A stretch of 64,000 bases of DNA, from positions 868,001 through 932,000 of the forward strand of contig NC_009379.1 in NCBI RefSeq assembly GCF_000016345.1, given 5' to 3'. Both the position numbers and the translations under genes were made by a program. Positions 55,597 through 64,000 of this stretch are shown one piece after another. The DNA comes from Polynucleobacter asymbioticus QLW-P1DMWA-1. Lineage in GTDB: Bacteria > Pseudomonadota > Gammaproteobacteria > Burkholderiales > Burkholderiaceae. Numbering within the stretch: the stretch's first letter is position 1; every line of letters starts with the position of its first letter. Below the pieces are notes generated by a model, which saw only the letters and a program-made list of their open reading frames with translations, did no database searches and was not told where the DNA came from.

Positions 55597-56477
55597 AGCA
55601 GTAAGGCAGCATCCAAGCCGACACGGTCAAAAGCCGCGTCGGCTTTTTCTTTGACTACTGGCTTGGCTTGGTATGCAACACTAATTCCAGAGCCATTCAT
55701 CATTATGAGATCGTTTGCGCCGTCGCCCATGGTGATGGCATTACTTTTATCGACGCCCAAAGCCTGGCAGGCCAGATCTAGATGAGCAGCCTTTGCAGCA
55801 CCATCCACAATATCGCCCAGCACCTTACCAGTGAGCTTGCCATCAATAATTTCCAGGGTATTTGCTTGAGTTTGTTTAAATCCTAATTGCTCACGCAGTT
55901 TTTCTGTAAAGAAAGTGAAGCCGCCTGATACCAATAAGGTGTAGAGTCCGCGTTGATGAGCGCCAGCAAGTAATTCAATGGCGCCCGGATTTGGTCTCAA
56001 ACGCTCCCGATAGACTGCCTCCAGGGCATCTGCATGAACGCCCTCAAGCAGGGCAACCCGTCTACGTAAACTTTCTTTAAAGTCCTTGATTTCTCCGCGC
56101 ATGGTGGCTTCAGTGATTTCTGCAACCGCAGATTTCTTGCCGGTGAAATCAGCGATTTCATCAATGCACTCGATATTAATCAGTGTGGAGTCCATATCCA
56201 TTGCTAGCACCCGAATAGCTTTAGGATCCAGGTCAGTCTTTAAGAAGCAAAGGTCAGAATTAAAGTTTGCCGCGGTGTTACGCAGCGCTTCTCGTTGTGG
56301 CGCGTCTAAATGGTGATTGCATTCCCAGCGAGCAGAATGGTAGATACCATTGCTAATTTGATCGCCTTGAGTATGAAGCGTGGCGCCGAAACCTAGAGCC
56401 AGGTCCTTGAGTTTAAAGATGAATTTCTCAGAAATAGGGTCTCTTGAGAGGGCTACTAGAGTTTGGTGACTTGGCAT
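55587..56477 (-). CDS. serB: Phosphoserine phosphatase
   Basis: A 296-residue HAD enzyme, last step of serine synthesis. Motif I DMDSTLINIECIDEIA with nucleophile and acid Asp, motif II LLVSGGFT, motif III/IV KAD/GDGANDLIMM. An N-terminal ACT-like part (residues 1-85) precedes it. Convergent with phaA. Confidence 0.95.
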   Translation of the reverse strand: MPSHQTLVALSRDPISEKFIFKLKDLALGFGATLHTQGDQISNGIYHSARWECNHHLDAPQREALRNTAANFNSDLCFLKTDLDPKAIRVLAMDMDSTLINIECIDEIADFTGKKSAVAEITEATMRGEIKDFKESLRRRVALLEGVHADALEAVYRERLRPNPGAIELLAGAHQRGLYTLLVSGGFTFFTEKLREQLGFKQTQANTLEIIDGKLTGKVLGDIVDGAAKAAHLDLACQALGVDKSNAITMGDGANDLIMMNGSGISVAYQAKPVVKEKADAAFDRVGLDAALLLIT

Positions 56478-56497
56478 GGCTAAATAATAGCGGAAGA

Positions 56498-59400
56498 CTA
56501 ATTGGCTTTGGCGCTACTGAGTACAGCTGATTCATTGAGGCGTCGCAAAATATTGCGTATAGCATCAAGGCGTTGTTCCAGCTTCTCGAATTCACGTTCT
56601 TTCTGGGGTAGTACTTTGAGTTTATCCTGGCCGTTGAGTTGAATATGCTTTGAAGATTGAATTAATTGAATAATCTTCAGAGGATCAATTGGGGGATTGG
56701 GGATAAATTGGATCTGAATTGATGCGGGTGTGGCATCAATCTTCTTGATGCCAAAACCAATCATTTCTAATCGCAAACGATGGGTTTCATAAAACGATTT
56801 TGCTTGATCTGGCAAATCCCCAAAACGATCAACCAATTCTTCCCGTAACCCCATAAGCTCTGAAAAATCATTACATCCCGCAAAACGTTTATATAGCGAC
56901 AGACGTTCGTGAACGTCAGGGCAATAATCCTCTGGAAATAGGGCTGGTACTCCGAGATTCACGTCTGTGGTTGCCTGTAGTGGGGACAGTAGGTCAGGCT
57001 CCTTACCGCTACGCAGTGATTTAACGGCGCGATTCAACATTTCTGTATATAGCTGAAAACCTATTTCATGAATCTCGCCAGATTGTTTATCTCCTAATAC
57101 TTCTCCGGCTCCACGAATTTCTAAATCATGCATCGCTAAATAGAAGCCAGAACCCAATTCCTCCATTGCTTGGATAGCATTTAAGCGCAGCTGAGCTTGT
57201 TTGCTTAAAGCCTCAGGATCTGGAACTAATAAATATGCATAAGCTTGATGGTGTGAGCGGCCTACGCGACCCCGTAATTGATGTAATTGAGCTAAGCCAA
57301 ATTTATCGGCTCGATGCATGATGATGGTATTTGCTGTGGGCACATCAATGCCAGTCTCAATAATAGTTGTGCACAACAAAATATTGGTTCGCTGGGTTAC
57401 AAACTCACGCATGACGGATTCAAGCTCACGCTCATGCATTTGACCATGAGCCACGCTAATACGCGCTTCAGGAATCAGTTCTTGCAAGGCATGCTTCCGA
57501 TTCTGGATGGTTTCTACTTCATTATGTAAGAAGTAGACTTGACCACCGCGCTTAATTTCACGTAATACCGCTTCCCGAATAACCCCATCACCTTCACGTC
57601 GCACAAAGGTTTTAATGGCCAAGCGTTTTTGTGGTGCCGTGGCGATGATGGAGAGCTCACGCAGACCTTCCATTGCCATTCCGAGAGTTCTAGGGATAGG
57701 TGTTGCTGTCAGAGTCAGAATATCGACCTCAGCACGCAATACCTTTAGTGCATCTTTTTGACGCACGCCAAAGCGATGCTCTTCGTCTACTATGACTAAG
57801 CCTAAATTAGCAAATTGCGTTTCTTTTGATAGCAGTTTATGCGTACCAATAATGATGTCCGCATCACCTTTGGCGATGGCCTCAAGAGCAGCATTAATTT
57901 CTTTAGTAGTTTTGAAGCGGGATAATTCAACTATACGCACCGGCCAATCGGCAAAACGATCTTTCCATGTAGCAACATGCTGCTCTGCAAGTAATGTGGT
58001 GGGGGCAAGAATGGCCACTTGTTTGCCGCCCATTACAGCAACAAAACTCGCCCTTAAGGCAACTTCAGTTTTTCCAAACCCAACGTCACCACACACCAGT
58101 CGATCCATTGGCGTTCCACTAGTCATATCGCCAATGACGGCAGCAATCGCATTAGCCTGATCTGGCGTCTCTTCGAAACCAAAGCTTTCAGAAAATGCAG
58201 CGTAGTCGTGTGCCGAAAATTCAAAAGCATGTCCTTTGCGTATTGCTCTCGCTGCATAAAGGCCTAGGAGTTCAGCTGCTGTGTCACGAATTTGTTGGGC
58301 TGCTTTACGCTTGGCTTTATCCCACTGACCTGAGCCTAGTTGATGCAGAGGGGCAGAGTCAGGATCTGAGCCTGCATATCGAGTAACCATTTGAAGCTGC
58401 TGTACAGGAACATAGAGAGTGGCTTGTCCGGCATATTGCAAATGCAAGAACTCTTCAAAAATAGGCGCTTCTTTTGGTGGCGCAAGATTAAGCAAAACTA
58501 AACCTTGGTAGCGACCAATACCATGTTCAGCGTGAACTACAGGATCGCCAATTTTGAGTTCGGACAAGTCCTTAAATAGCATATCAGGATCAGCATTTTC
58601 TGATCCCTTGCTTTTTTTGCGTTGTCTTGCCGTAGAGGTGAATAATTCTGCTTCGGTAAGTACTAATAAATTTTCAGCCGACCACAAGAAACCATTAAAA
58701 AGTGGAGCTGTTACTAATCCGAATAGAGAATCACTTTTAACAAAATCAGCAATGCTATCAAAGCCCTCTGGTTTTAAGGCGTAAAGAGGCTTACCGTCTA
58801 TGCCGGCAACTGAATTACTTTCATCAAGAAGTTGTCGAATAGACTCCTTGCGACCCGCGCTATCGCTGCAGATTAAAACCCGTAGCTTCTGTTGCGCTAC
58901 TACTGCACGTAGACGGGAGATGGGATCAGCATCACGACGATGAATGGCAATATCTGGAACAGGTAAAAATTGATTTGCTGCTGCCGATTCATTTTCTAGT
59001 AATAGACGTGCATAGGGCTTGGCGGTGGTGAAAAAATCATCAACATCAAGAAATAAGTCTTTAGGCGGAAGAATGGGTCGATCTAAATCATGCTTTAGAA
59101 ATTCAAAACGCGACAGAGTGTCTTTCCAGAAGCCGCGAATGGATTCCTCAACATTGCCAATGCTTACCAGCCATACGGGATCGCCAGACCGGGGAAAGTA
59201 ATCAAATAAGGTTGACTGTTCCTCAAAGAACAGTGGTAGGTAAGACTCAATTCCAGCGCTCGGGATGCCTAGGTTTGCATCTTTGTAAATGGAGCAACGA
59301 GTAGGATCACCTTCAAAGACTTCTCGCCAACGGCTTCTGAATGAAGTACGTGCTTCATCATTAAAGGGGAACTCATGACCCGGCAAAAGCCGAACTTCTT

Positions 59401-60040
59401 TTACTGGGTATAGGCTACGTTGCGTATCAGGATCAAAAGCTCTGATTTGCTCAATCTCGTCACCAAATAAGTCGAGGCGATAAGGGAGGTTGGACCCCAT
59501 TGGGAATAAATCAATTAAGCCGCCTCGGATGCTGTATTCGCCAGGTCGCAGGACTGCGCTGACTGGGTCGTAGCCTGCTTGTTGTAATTGCAACCGCAGT
59601 GCGGACTCATTTAGCTTGTCACCTTGTCTGAAGAAAAAAGTATGCCCAGATAAAAATTGGGGCGGACCTAATCTCTGAAGGGCCGTGGTGACTGGTACCA
59701 AGACTATGTCGCAACTACCATTTAATAGCTCATACAAGGTGGCCAAACGTTCAGACACCAAATCTTGATGTGGGGAAAAATGGTCGTAAGGGAGTATTTC
59801 CCAGTCGGGAAGCAAGCGAACCTTCAGCTGAGGGGCAAAAGCAGGAATTTCGTCGGCTAAGCGTTGCGCCTCTTGTGCTTGGGCACAGAACACCACCATT
59901 ACTGAAAACTCATTGCGATAGCGTAGGGCAGTTTGGGCTAAGAGGGCTGCATCAGCCGATCCGACCAGCCCTGAAAAGGTAAAGCGCTGCCCAGCCCGCG
60001 GGGCGGGTATGGGGGGTGCAAGTTTTAATGCGTCAGACAT
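56498..60040 (-). CDS. mfd: Transcription-repair coupling factor
   Basis: An 1180-residue superfamily 2 translocase. N-terminal UvrB-like part (residues ~15-330), RNA polymerase-interaction domain (DPVVHAEHGIGRYQGL), helicase core with GDVGFGKTEVALRA (Walker A) and VIVDEEHRFGVRQ (DEEH), translocation motif TIIETGIDVPTANTI, and C-terminal TRCF domain. Removes stalled polymerase and recruits UvrA. Start is 23 bases from the divergent ispD start. Confidence 0.96.
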   Translation of the reverse strand: MSDALKLAPPIPAPRAGQRFTFSGLVGSADAALLAQTALRYRNEFSVMVVFCAQAQEAQRLADEIPAFAPQLKVRLLPDWEILPYDHFSPHQDLVSERLATLYELLNGSCDIVLVPVTTALQRLGPPQFLSGHTFFFRQGDKLNESALRLQLQQAGYDPVSAVLRPGEYSIRGGLIDLFPMGSNLPYRLDLFGDEIEQIRAFDPDTQRSLYPVKEVRLLPGHEFPFNDEARTSFRSRWREVFEGDPTRCSIYKDANLGIPSAGIESYLPLFFEEQSTLFDYFPRSGDPVWLVSIGNVEESIRGFWKDTLSRFEFLKHDLDRPILPPKDLFLDVDDFFTTAKPYARLLLENESAAANQFLPVPDIAIHRRDADPISRLRAVVAQQKLRVLICSDSAGRKESIRQLLDESNSVAGIDGKPLYALKPEGFDSIADFVKSDSLFGLVTAPLFNGFLWSAENLLVLTEAELFTSTARQRKKSKGSENADPDMLFKDLSELKIGDPVVHAEHGIGRYQGLVLLNLAPPKEAPIFEEFLHLQYAGQATLYVPVQQLQMVTRYAGSDPDSAPLHQLGSGQWDKAKRKAAQQIRDTAAELLGLYAARAIRKGHAFEFSAHDYAAFSESFGFEETPDQANAIAAVIGDMTSGTPMDRLVCGDVGFGKTEVALRASFVAVMGGKQVAILAPTTLLAEQHVATWKDRFADWPVRIVELSRFKTTKEINAALEAIAKGDADIIIGTHKLLSKETQFANLGLVIVDEEHRFGVRQKDALKVLRAEVDILTLTATPIPRTLGMAMEGLRELSIIATAPQKRLAIKTFVRREGDGVIREAVLREIKRGGQVYFLHNEVETIQNRKHALQELIPEARISVAHGQMHERELESVMREFVTQRTNILLCTTIIETGIDVPTANTIIMHRADKFGLAQLHQLRGRVGRSHHQAYAYLLVPDPEALSKQAQLRLNAIQAMEELGSGFYLAMHDLEIRGAGEVLGDKQSGEIHEIGFQLYTEMLNRAVKSLRSGKEPDLLSPLQATTDVNLGVPALFPEDYCPDVHERLSLYKRFAGCNDFSELMGLREELVDRFGDLPDQAKSFYETHRLRLEMIGFGIKKIDATPASIQIQFIPNPPIDPLKIIQLIQSSKHIQLNGQDKLKVLPQKEREFEKLEQRLDAIRNILRRLNESAVLSSAKAN

Positions 60041-60063
60041 CTTTGCTCATTATAGAATCAGGC

Positions 60064-60816
60064 ATGAGCTCTGGAAATCTAGTAACCGCAAAATGCCACG
60101 CACTCTTGCCAACAGGTGGGGCTGGTACTCGTCTAGGAGGCGATCTGCCCAAGCAATTTCAGCAATTAGCTGGAAAACCGATGCTAGCCTATGCGATAGA
60201 AGCTTTCATGGAAAGTCCTCAGATCGAGTCTATTTGGATTGGGGTTGCCCCAGGATTCATCGACAACCCCATTCTGAAAGGTTTGGCAAAAGGGAAGAAG
60301 CCTGTCCATTTCTTGCCTACTGGCGGACCCACACGTCAAGAGACTGTTCGCAATACCCTGGGGGCTCTTTTAGAGGCTGGTATCTCTATAAATGATTGGG
60401 TCCTGGTTCATGACGCAGCAAGGCCCGGCGTAACAGCAGAGCTGATAAAAAAATTAATTGATTCTGTGCAAGGCAGTCATGTCGGAGGATTGCTAGCGAT
60501 GCCGCTTGCTGATACTTTAAAAAAGGCAGATTTAGATTCGGTAATCGCAGGCAATATTCCACATTCAGAAAAAACAATTTCACGTGAACATTTGTGGCAA
60601 GCACAAACCCCACAAATGTTTGGTCTTAAGACATTACACGATGCTTTAGAAGAGGCTATACGTCAGGAGGCCGATATCACCGATGAAGCTAGTGCGATGG
60701 AATTGTCTGGATTTAAACCTTTACTGATTGAAGGTGCCACCCGTAACTTCAAGGTTACCCATCCAGCTGATTGGGAATTAATGCAATTACTTCTCCATTC
60801 CTTGTCGAAAAAATAA
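60064..60816 (+). CDS. ispD: 2-C-methyl-D-erythritol 4-phosphate cytidylyltransferase
   Basis: A 250-residue enzyme of the MEP isoprenoid path. Nucleotide loop [20 protein letters not shown] (usual PAAGxGxRMG; here Thr-Gly for Ala-Ala), [11 protein letters not shown], and [14 protein letters not shown] 60064 was preferred to ORF extension inside the mfd promoter. ispF follows at 10 bases. Confidence 0.94.
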   Translation: MSSGNLVTAKCHALLPTGGAGTRLGGDLPKQFQQLAGKPMLAYAIEAFMESPQIESIWIGVAPGFIDNPILKGLAKGKKPVHFLPTGGPTRQETVRNTLGALLEAGISINDWVLVHDAARPGVTAELIKKLIDSVQGSHVGGLLAMPLADTLKKADLDSVIAGNIPHSEKTISREHLWQAQTPQMFGLKTLHDALEEAIRQEADITDEASAMELSGFKPLLIEGATRNFKVTHPADWELMQLLLHSLSKK

Positions 60817-60826
60817 AGAGTTCAAT

Positions 60827-61330
60827 ATGAATCAGTCGTCCCCACACATTCCTCAATTTCGCATAGGTCAAGGCTACGATGTTCATGCGTTAGTACCCGA
60901 GCGAAAGCTTATTTTGGGTGGCGTGCATGTCCCTCATGAAAAGGGACTATTGGGGCATTCAGATGCAGACGCGCTTTTGCATGCGCTAACAGACTCACTT
61001 TTAGGCGCAGCTGGACTAAACGATATTGGTCAGTTATTTCCTGACACAGATCCCCAATTTAAAGATATGGATAGCCGTATTTTGCTCAGAGCAGCTCTAC
61101 AGAAGGTGCAGGCAGCCGGCTTTCACATTGGGAACGTGGACGCCACCATTATTTGCCAGAAGCCGAAACTTGCAGAGTACTTGCCTGAAATGGTTCGCAA
61201 TATTGCCGCTGATTTGTCAGTCACACCCAGTCATGTCAACCTGAAGGCAAAAACAAATGAATCACTTGGACATTTGGGGCGGGGCGAAGGCATTGCGGTG
61301 CACGCTGTTGCCTTGTTATACAAGGTATAA
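60827..61330 (+). CDS. ispF: 2-C-methyl-D-erythritol 2,4-cyclodiphosphate synthase
   Basis: A 167-residue MEP enzyme. GQGYDVHAL supplies the zinc ligands Asp and His, [21 protein letters not shown] and FPDTDP are standard, and the end has [20 protein letters not shown]. Forms a short operon with ispD. Confidence 0.97.
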   Translation: MNQSSPHIPQFRIGQGYDVHALVPERKLILGGVHVPHEKGLLGHSDADALLHALTDSLLGAAGLNDIGQLFPDTDPQFKDMDSRILLRAALQKVQAAGFHIGNVDATIICQKPKLAEYLPEMVRNIAADLSVTPSHVNLKAKTNESLGHLGRGEGIAVHAVALLYKV

Positions 61331-61376
61331 ATATTCTTCTTGAAGCATCAATACAACTTATAGGCAGGACTATTTC

Positions 61377-61967
61377 ATGGCATCAGTTTTAAATGAGCAA
61401 TCTTTACAGCAATTATTTATTAGTGCGCGCACGCATCACACGTGGAAAAATACACCTGTAAGTGACGAACAGCTAAAGCAAATTTATGATTTATTTAAAT
61501 ATGCGCCTACTTCGGTTAATTGCAGCCCAGCCAGAATCGTTTTCGTAAAGAGCGCTGCAGAAAAAGAGCGTTTACTCCAGTGCGTTAATCCGGGAAATGT
61601 TGAAAAAACTAAAAATGCCCCCGTAACAGCCATTATTGGGATGGATCTTGATTTTTATGAGCAATTACCAAAACTATTCCCGCATGTAGATGCTAAAAGC
61701 TGGTTTGTAGGCAAAGACACGTTTATAGAGCAGACAGCGTTTAGAAACTCGAGCTTGCAGGGCGCTTATTTAATCTTGGCAGCAAGGGCAATTGGATTGG
61801 ATTGTGGTCCCATGAGCGGCTTTGATGCCGACAAGGTAAATGCAGCATTTTTCCCTGACGGTAGGGTAAAAGTGAACTTTTTAGTGAATATCGGCTATGG
61901 GGATGAGTCCAGCTTGATGCCACGTCAACCCCGTCCATCCTTCGATGAGGCCTGCAGGATCCTCTAA
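61377..61967 (+). CDS. RutE-like nitroreductase family protein
   Basis: A 196-residue FMN-dependent reductase of the RutE/HadB group. [16 protein letters not shown] and [18 protein letters not shown] bind [35 protein letters not shown] is the family's C-terminal motif. RutE reduces malonic semialdehyde in pyrimidine breakdown; no rut operon is nearby, so a generic reductase is equally possible. Confidence 0.85.
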   Translation: MASVLNEQSLQQLFISARTHHTWKNTPVSDEQLKQIYDLFKYAPTSVNCSPARIVFVKSAAEKERLLQCVNPGNVEKTKNAPVTAIIGMDLDFYEQLPKLFPHVDAKSWFVGKDTFIEQTAFRNSSLQGAYLILAARAIGLDCGPMSGFDADKVNAAFFPDGRVKVNFLVNIGYGDESSLMPRQPRPSFDEACRIL

Positions 61968-62034
61968 TACCCTAAGCATTGTAGAATTACGGTCTTTAGA
62001 GTGAAGTTTAAGCTTGGCAGTATTTGCGGAATTC

Positions 62035-62121
62035 GCGAGGATGGCGAAATTGGTAGACGCACCAGGTTTAGGTCCTGACGCCAGAAATGGTGTGGGGGTT
62101 CGAGTCCCCCTCCTCGCACCA
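62035..62121 (+). tRNA. tRNA-Leu (TAG)
   Basis: An 87-base class II tRNA: acceptor GCGAGGA / TCCTCGC, D-arm with AATTGGTAGACGC, anticodon loop TTTAGGT (anticodon TAG), a long variable arm (ACGCCAGAAATGGTGT region), T-arm GGGGG-TTCGAGT-CCCCC, and encoded ACCA. Confidence 0.96.
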
Positions 62122-62178
62122 CAAGATTGCTTCTTGGCTTGGACTTCACATTTCCAGATCTTCAATTAAGAGACGAGA

Positions 62179-63516
62179 ATGGCTGTGCAGATAGAAAATT
62201 TAGGTTCAGTAGACCGTAAAACGACTTTGGAATTCGCTCGTGCCGATTTGGCAAAGTTGCGTGAGGCTCGTTTGGCTAAAGTAGGTAAGACCATGAAAGT
62301 GGCAGGCTTTCGTCCAGGCAAAGTGCCTAAGAGCATGGTTGAAAAACAATACGGCATGCAAGTTGATTTTGAACTTCAATTTGATAAAGCATCTGATTTG
62401 TTTTATGAGTTATGCCAAAAAGAAGGAATTCCCCTTGCTGGTCAACCTCGTCTTGAGCCTAAGAGCGAACTCGAAGCTGAAACTATCGCTTTTGATGTTT
62501 TCTTTGAAGTATTGCCAGAAGTAAAGATGGGCGACTTTAGTGCGGCTGAGGTTACTAAATACACAACTGAAATCGGCGAAGCCGAAATTGATCGCGCCAT
62601 AGACGTTCTGCGTAAACAACAAGTGCATTACCATGCACGCGGCGAAGCTGGTGCTCATGGTGATGGTGGCGCAAATACGGCAGCACAAAATGGCGATCAA
62701 GTAGTGATCGACTTTGTGGGCAAATTAGATGGCGTTGAATTTGCTGGTGGTAAAGCTGAAAATTTTGAATTTGTATTAGGTGAAGGCCGCATGTTGCCAG
62801 AGTTTGAGGCTGCTGCCTTGGGCTTAAAAGTAGGCGAGAGCAAATCCTTCCCATTGACATTCCCTGCGGACTACCACGGTAAAGATGTCGCTGGTAAGAC
62901 TGCTGAGTTCACAATTACAGTGAAGTCTGTTAACTGGGCGCACATGCCAGTAGTTGACGATGCCTTTGCTCTTTCTTTAGGCGTAGCTGAAGGCGGTGTT
63001 GCTAAGATGCGTGAAGAAGTAAAGGAAAACTTAGATCGCGAAGTCAAGCGTCGTATTACCTCACTATTAAAAAGTGAAGTAATGGATAAGCTCAATGCTT
63101 TATGTGAGTTAGATGTTCCTAAATCATTGGTTACCTCAGAACAAGAGCGTTTGGTTCAGTCCGCGCGCCAAGATTTGATGCAACGTGGTGTTCCAAATGC
63201 TAAAGATGCACCAATTCCTGCAGAAATATTTGCTGAACAAGCAACTAAACGCGTTCGCCTTGGTTTGATTTTGGGTGAGCTAGTTAAAAAGCAAAACTTA
63301 GCTGCCACTACAGATCAAATTAAAGCTGAAATCGAAGAGCAAGCTGCTACTTACGAAGATCCTAAAGAAGTAGTGCGTTGGTATTACAGCAATCCAAGTC
63401 GCCTGAAGGATATCGAGAACCTTGTTCTCGAAGATAACGTGATTAAGCATTTCACATCTCTTGCTAAGGTGGTTGATAAAGCAATTACCTTCGAAGAGTT
63501 AAGCAAGCTAAACTAA
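62179..63516 (+). CDS. tig: Trigger factor
   Basis: A 445-residue ribosome-bound chaperone. N-terminal ribosome-binding loop [13 protein letters not shown] (FRxGKxP signature), a central FKBP-type prolyl isomerase domain (about residues 165-245, [17 protein letters not shown]), and a C-terminal helical chaperone domain. Position before clpP is the usual order. Confidence 0.97.
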   Translation: MAVQIENLGSVDRKTTLEFARADLAKLREARLAKVGKTMKVAGFRPGKVPKSMVEKQYGMQVDFELQFDKASDLFYELCQKEGIPLAGQPRLEPKSELEAETIAFDVFFEVLPEVKMGDFSAAEVTKYTTEIGEAEIDRAIDVLRKQQVHYHARGEAGAHGDGGANTAAQNGDQVVIDFVGKLDGVEFAGGKAENFEFVLGEGRMLPEFEAAALGLKVGESKSFPLTFPADYHGKDVAGKTAEFTITVKSVNWAHMPVVDDAFALSLGVAEGGVAKMREEVKENLDREVKRRITSLLKSEVMDKLNALCELDVPKSLVTSEQERLVQSARQDLMQRGVPNAKDAPIPAEIFAEQATKRVRLGLILGELVKKQNLAATTDQIKAEIEEQAATYEDPKEVVRWYYSNPSRLKDIENLVLEDNVIKHFTSLAKVVDKAITFEELSKLN

Positions 63517-63547
63517 ATCGTCGTTAATTAATTACAAGGATCATGTG

Positions 63548-64000
63548 ATGAATCAGAACCATTTTCAGTCAGAAAATTTAGAGCCAAAAGGTTTGGGTCT
63601 GGTTCCTATGGTCATTGAGACCTCTGGACGCGGCGAGCGAGCGTATGACATCTACTCCCGCCTATTAAGAGAGCGCGTAGTGTTCTTGGTTGGCGAGGTG
63701 AATGATCAAACCGCAAACTTGGTGATCGCCCAACTCTTATTCCTTGAGAGCGAAAACCCAGACAAAGATATTTCTTTGTATATCAACTCACCGGGTGGAT
63801 CAGTATCGGCAGGTTTAGCCATTTACGATACGATGCAATTCATTAAGCCTCATGTCAGCACCCTTTGCATGGGTATGGCAGCTAGCATGGGTGCATTCTT
63901 ATTGTGTGCTGGTGAAAAGGGCAAGCGCTATGCCTTGCCAAATTCACGCGTAATGATTCACCAGCCTTTAGGTGGTGCACGTGGCCAAGCATCCGATATT
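63548..64000 (+). CDS. clpP: ATP-dependent Clp protease proteolytic subunit (3' truncated by window edge)
   Basis: The visible 151 residues match ClpP. Catalytic Ser113 is in [12 protein letters not shown] and His138 in MIHQPLGG, separated by 25 residues as usual; the Asp is beyond the window. [17 protein letters not shown] is the family signature. AAGGA precedes the ATG 63548; an earlier ATG at 63543 hits a stop at once. Confidence 0.97.
   Translation, partial: MNQNHFQSENLEPKGLGLVPMVIETSGRGERAYDIYSRLLRERVVFLVGEVNDQTANLVIAQLLFLESENPDKDISLYINSPGGSVSAGLAIYDTMQFIKPHVSTLCMGMAASMGAFLLCAGEKGKRYALPNSRVMIHQPLGGARGQASDI

Overview
The window reads as chromosomal core DNA of a free-living betaproteobacterium of the family Burkholderiaceae, most likely a Polynucleobacter-like freshwater bacterium. 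This is inferred from protein style (class I PHA genes, BamD, RimO, Mfd and trigger factor of Burkholderiales type), a base composition in the mid-40s % GC by eye, dense packing with short intergenic gaps, and gene order. I see no rRNA, insertion sequence, prophage, CRISPR array or obvious genomic island.

Layout. 1-1885: a truncated family III CoA-transferase and an HMG-CoA-lyase-like enzyme. 2040-2765: a phasin gene with a striking three-copy operator array and a clear terminator. 2827-5571: small proteins (lipoprotein, mini HTH regulator, secreted peptide, Smr protein, YqjD/YqjE/YqjK-like envelope trio). 5589-8362: purine salvage (apt and a nucleosidase-like gene, divergent) and an acyl-CoA ligase. 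8398-12946: sugar-acid-type dehydratase, outer-membrane channel-like protein, membrane protein and trhP. 13224-21775: thiamine region with thiD and a TPP-riboswitch-controlled thiC-thiO-thiS-thiG-thiE operon, followed by a Nudix gene of a thiamine-damage family; tRNA-Asn and tRNA-Arg lie in this stretch and just after it. 22120-24736: CoA-transferase, MFS transporter and a 54-residue membrane protein. 24817-29258: parE-parC. 29280-33502: XdhC, MocA-like, RidA, CoxE-like and MoxR-like accessory genes. 33643-34421: two monoheme cytochromes c behind an FNR-type box. 34488-42526: GntR regulator and a full propionyl-CoA to succinyl-CoA operon (mutase, MeaB, carboxylase beta and alpha, VOC epimerase candidate). 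42560-44378: tsaB, rimI and a degenerate uracil-DNA-glycosylase-like gene. 44420-49715: lplT, alr, bamD, rluD, pgeF. 49835-55546: phaC-phaB-phaR-rimO-phaA. 55587-64000: serB, mfd, ispD, ispF, a RutE-like nitroreductase, tRNA-Leu, tig and the start of clpP.

How it fits together. Two carbon-handling themes dominate. Acetyl-CoA is stored as polyhydroxybutyrate (phaA, phaB, phaC, phasin, repressor phaR), and propionyl-CoA is assimilated through methylmalonyl-CoA under a probable local GntR regulator. The phasin promoter and the phaR leader share a TGTTGC-N3-GCAACA-type dyad, so the same repressor may act at both. Thiamine synthesis is feedback-controlled by a riboswitch. The most informative non-coding signals are the phasin operator array, a perfect 22-bp palindrome at the GntR promoter, an exact FNR/ANR consensus before the cytochromes, and an inverted repeat in front of a mini-regulator. 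I did not find a convincing new defence or mobile system; the novelty is in regulatory sites and a few odd proteins.
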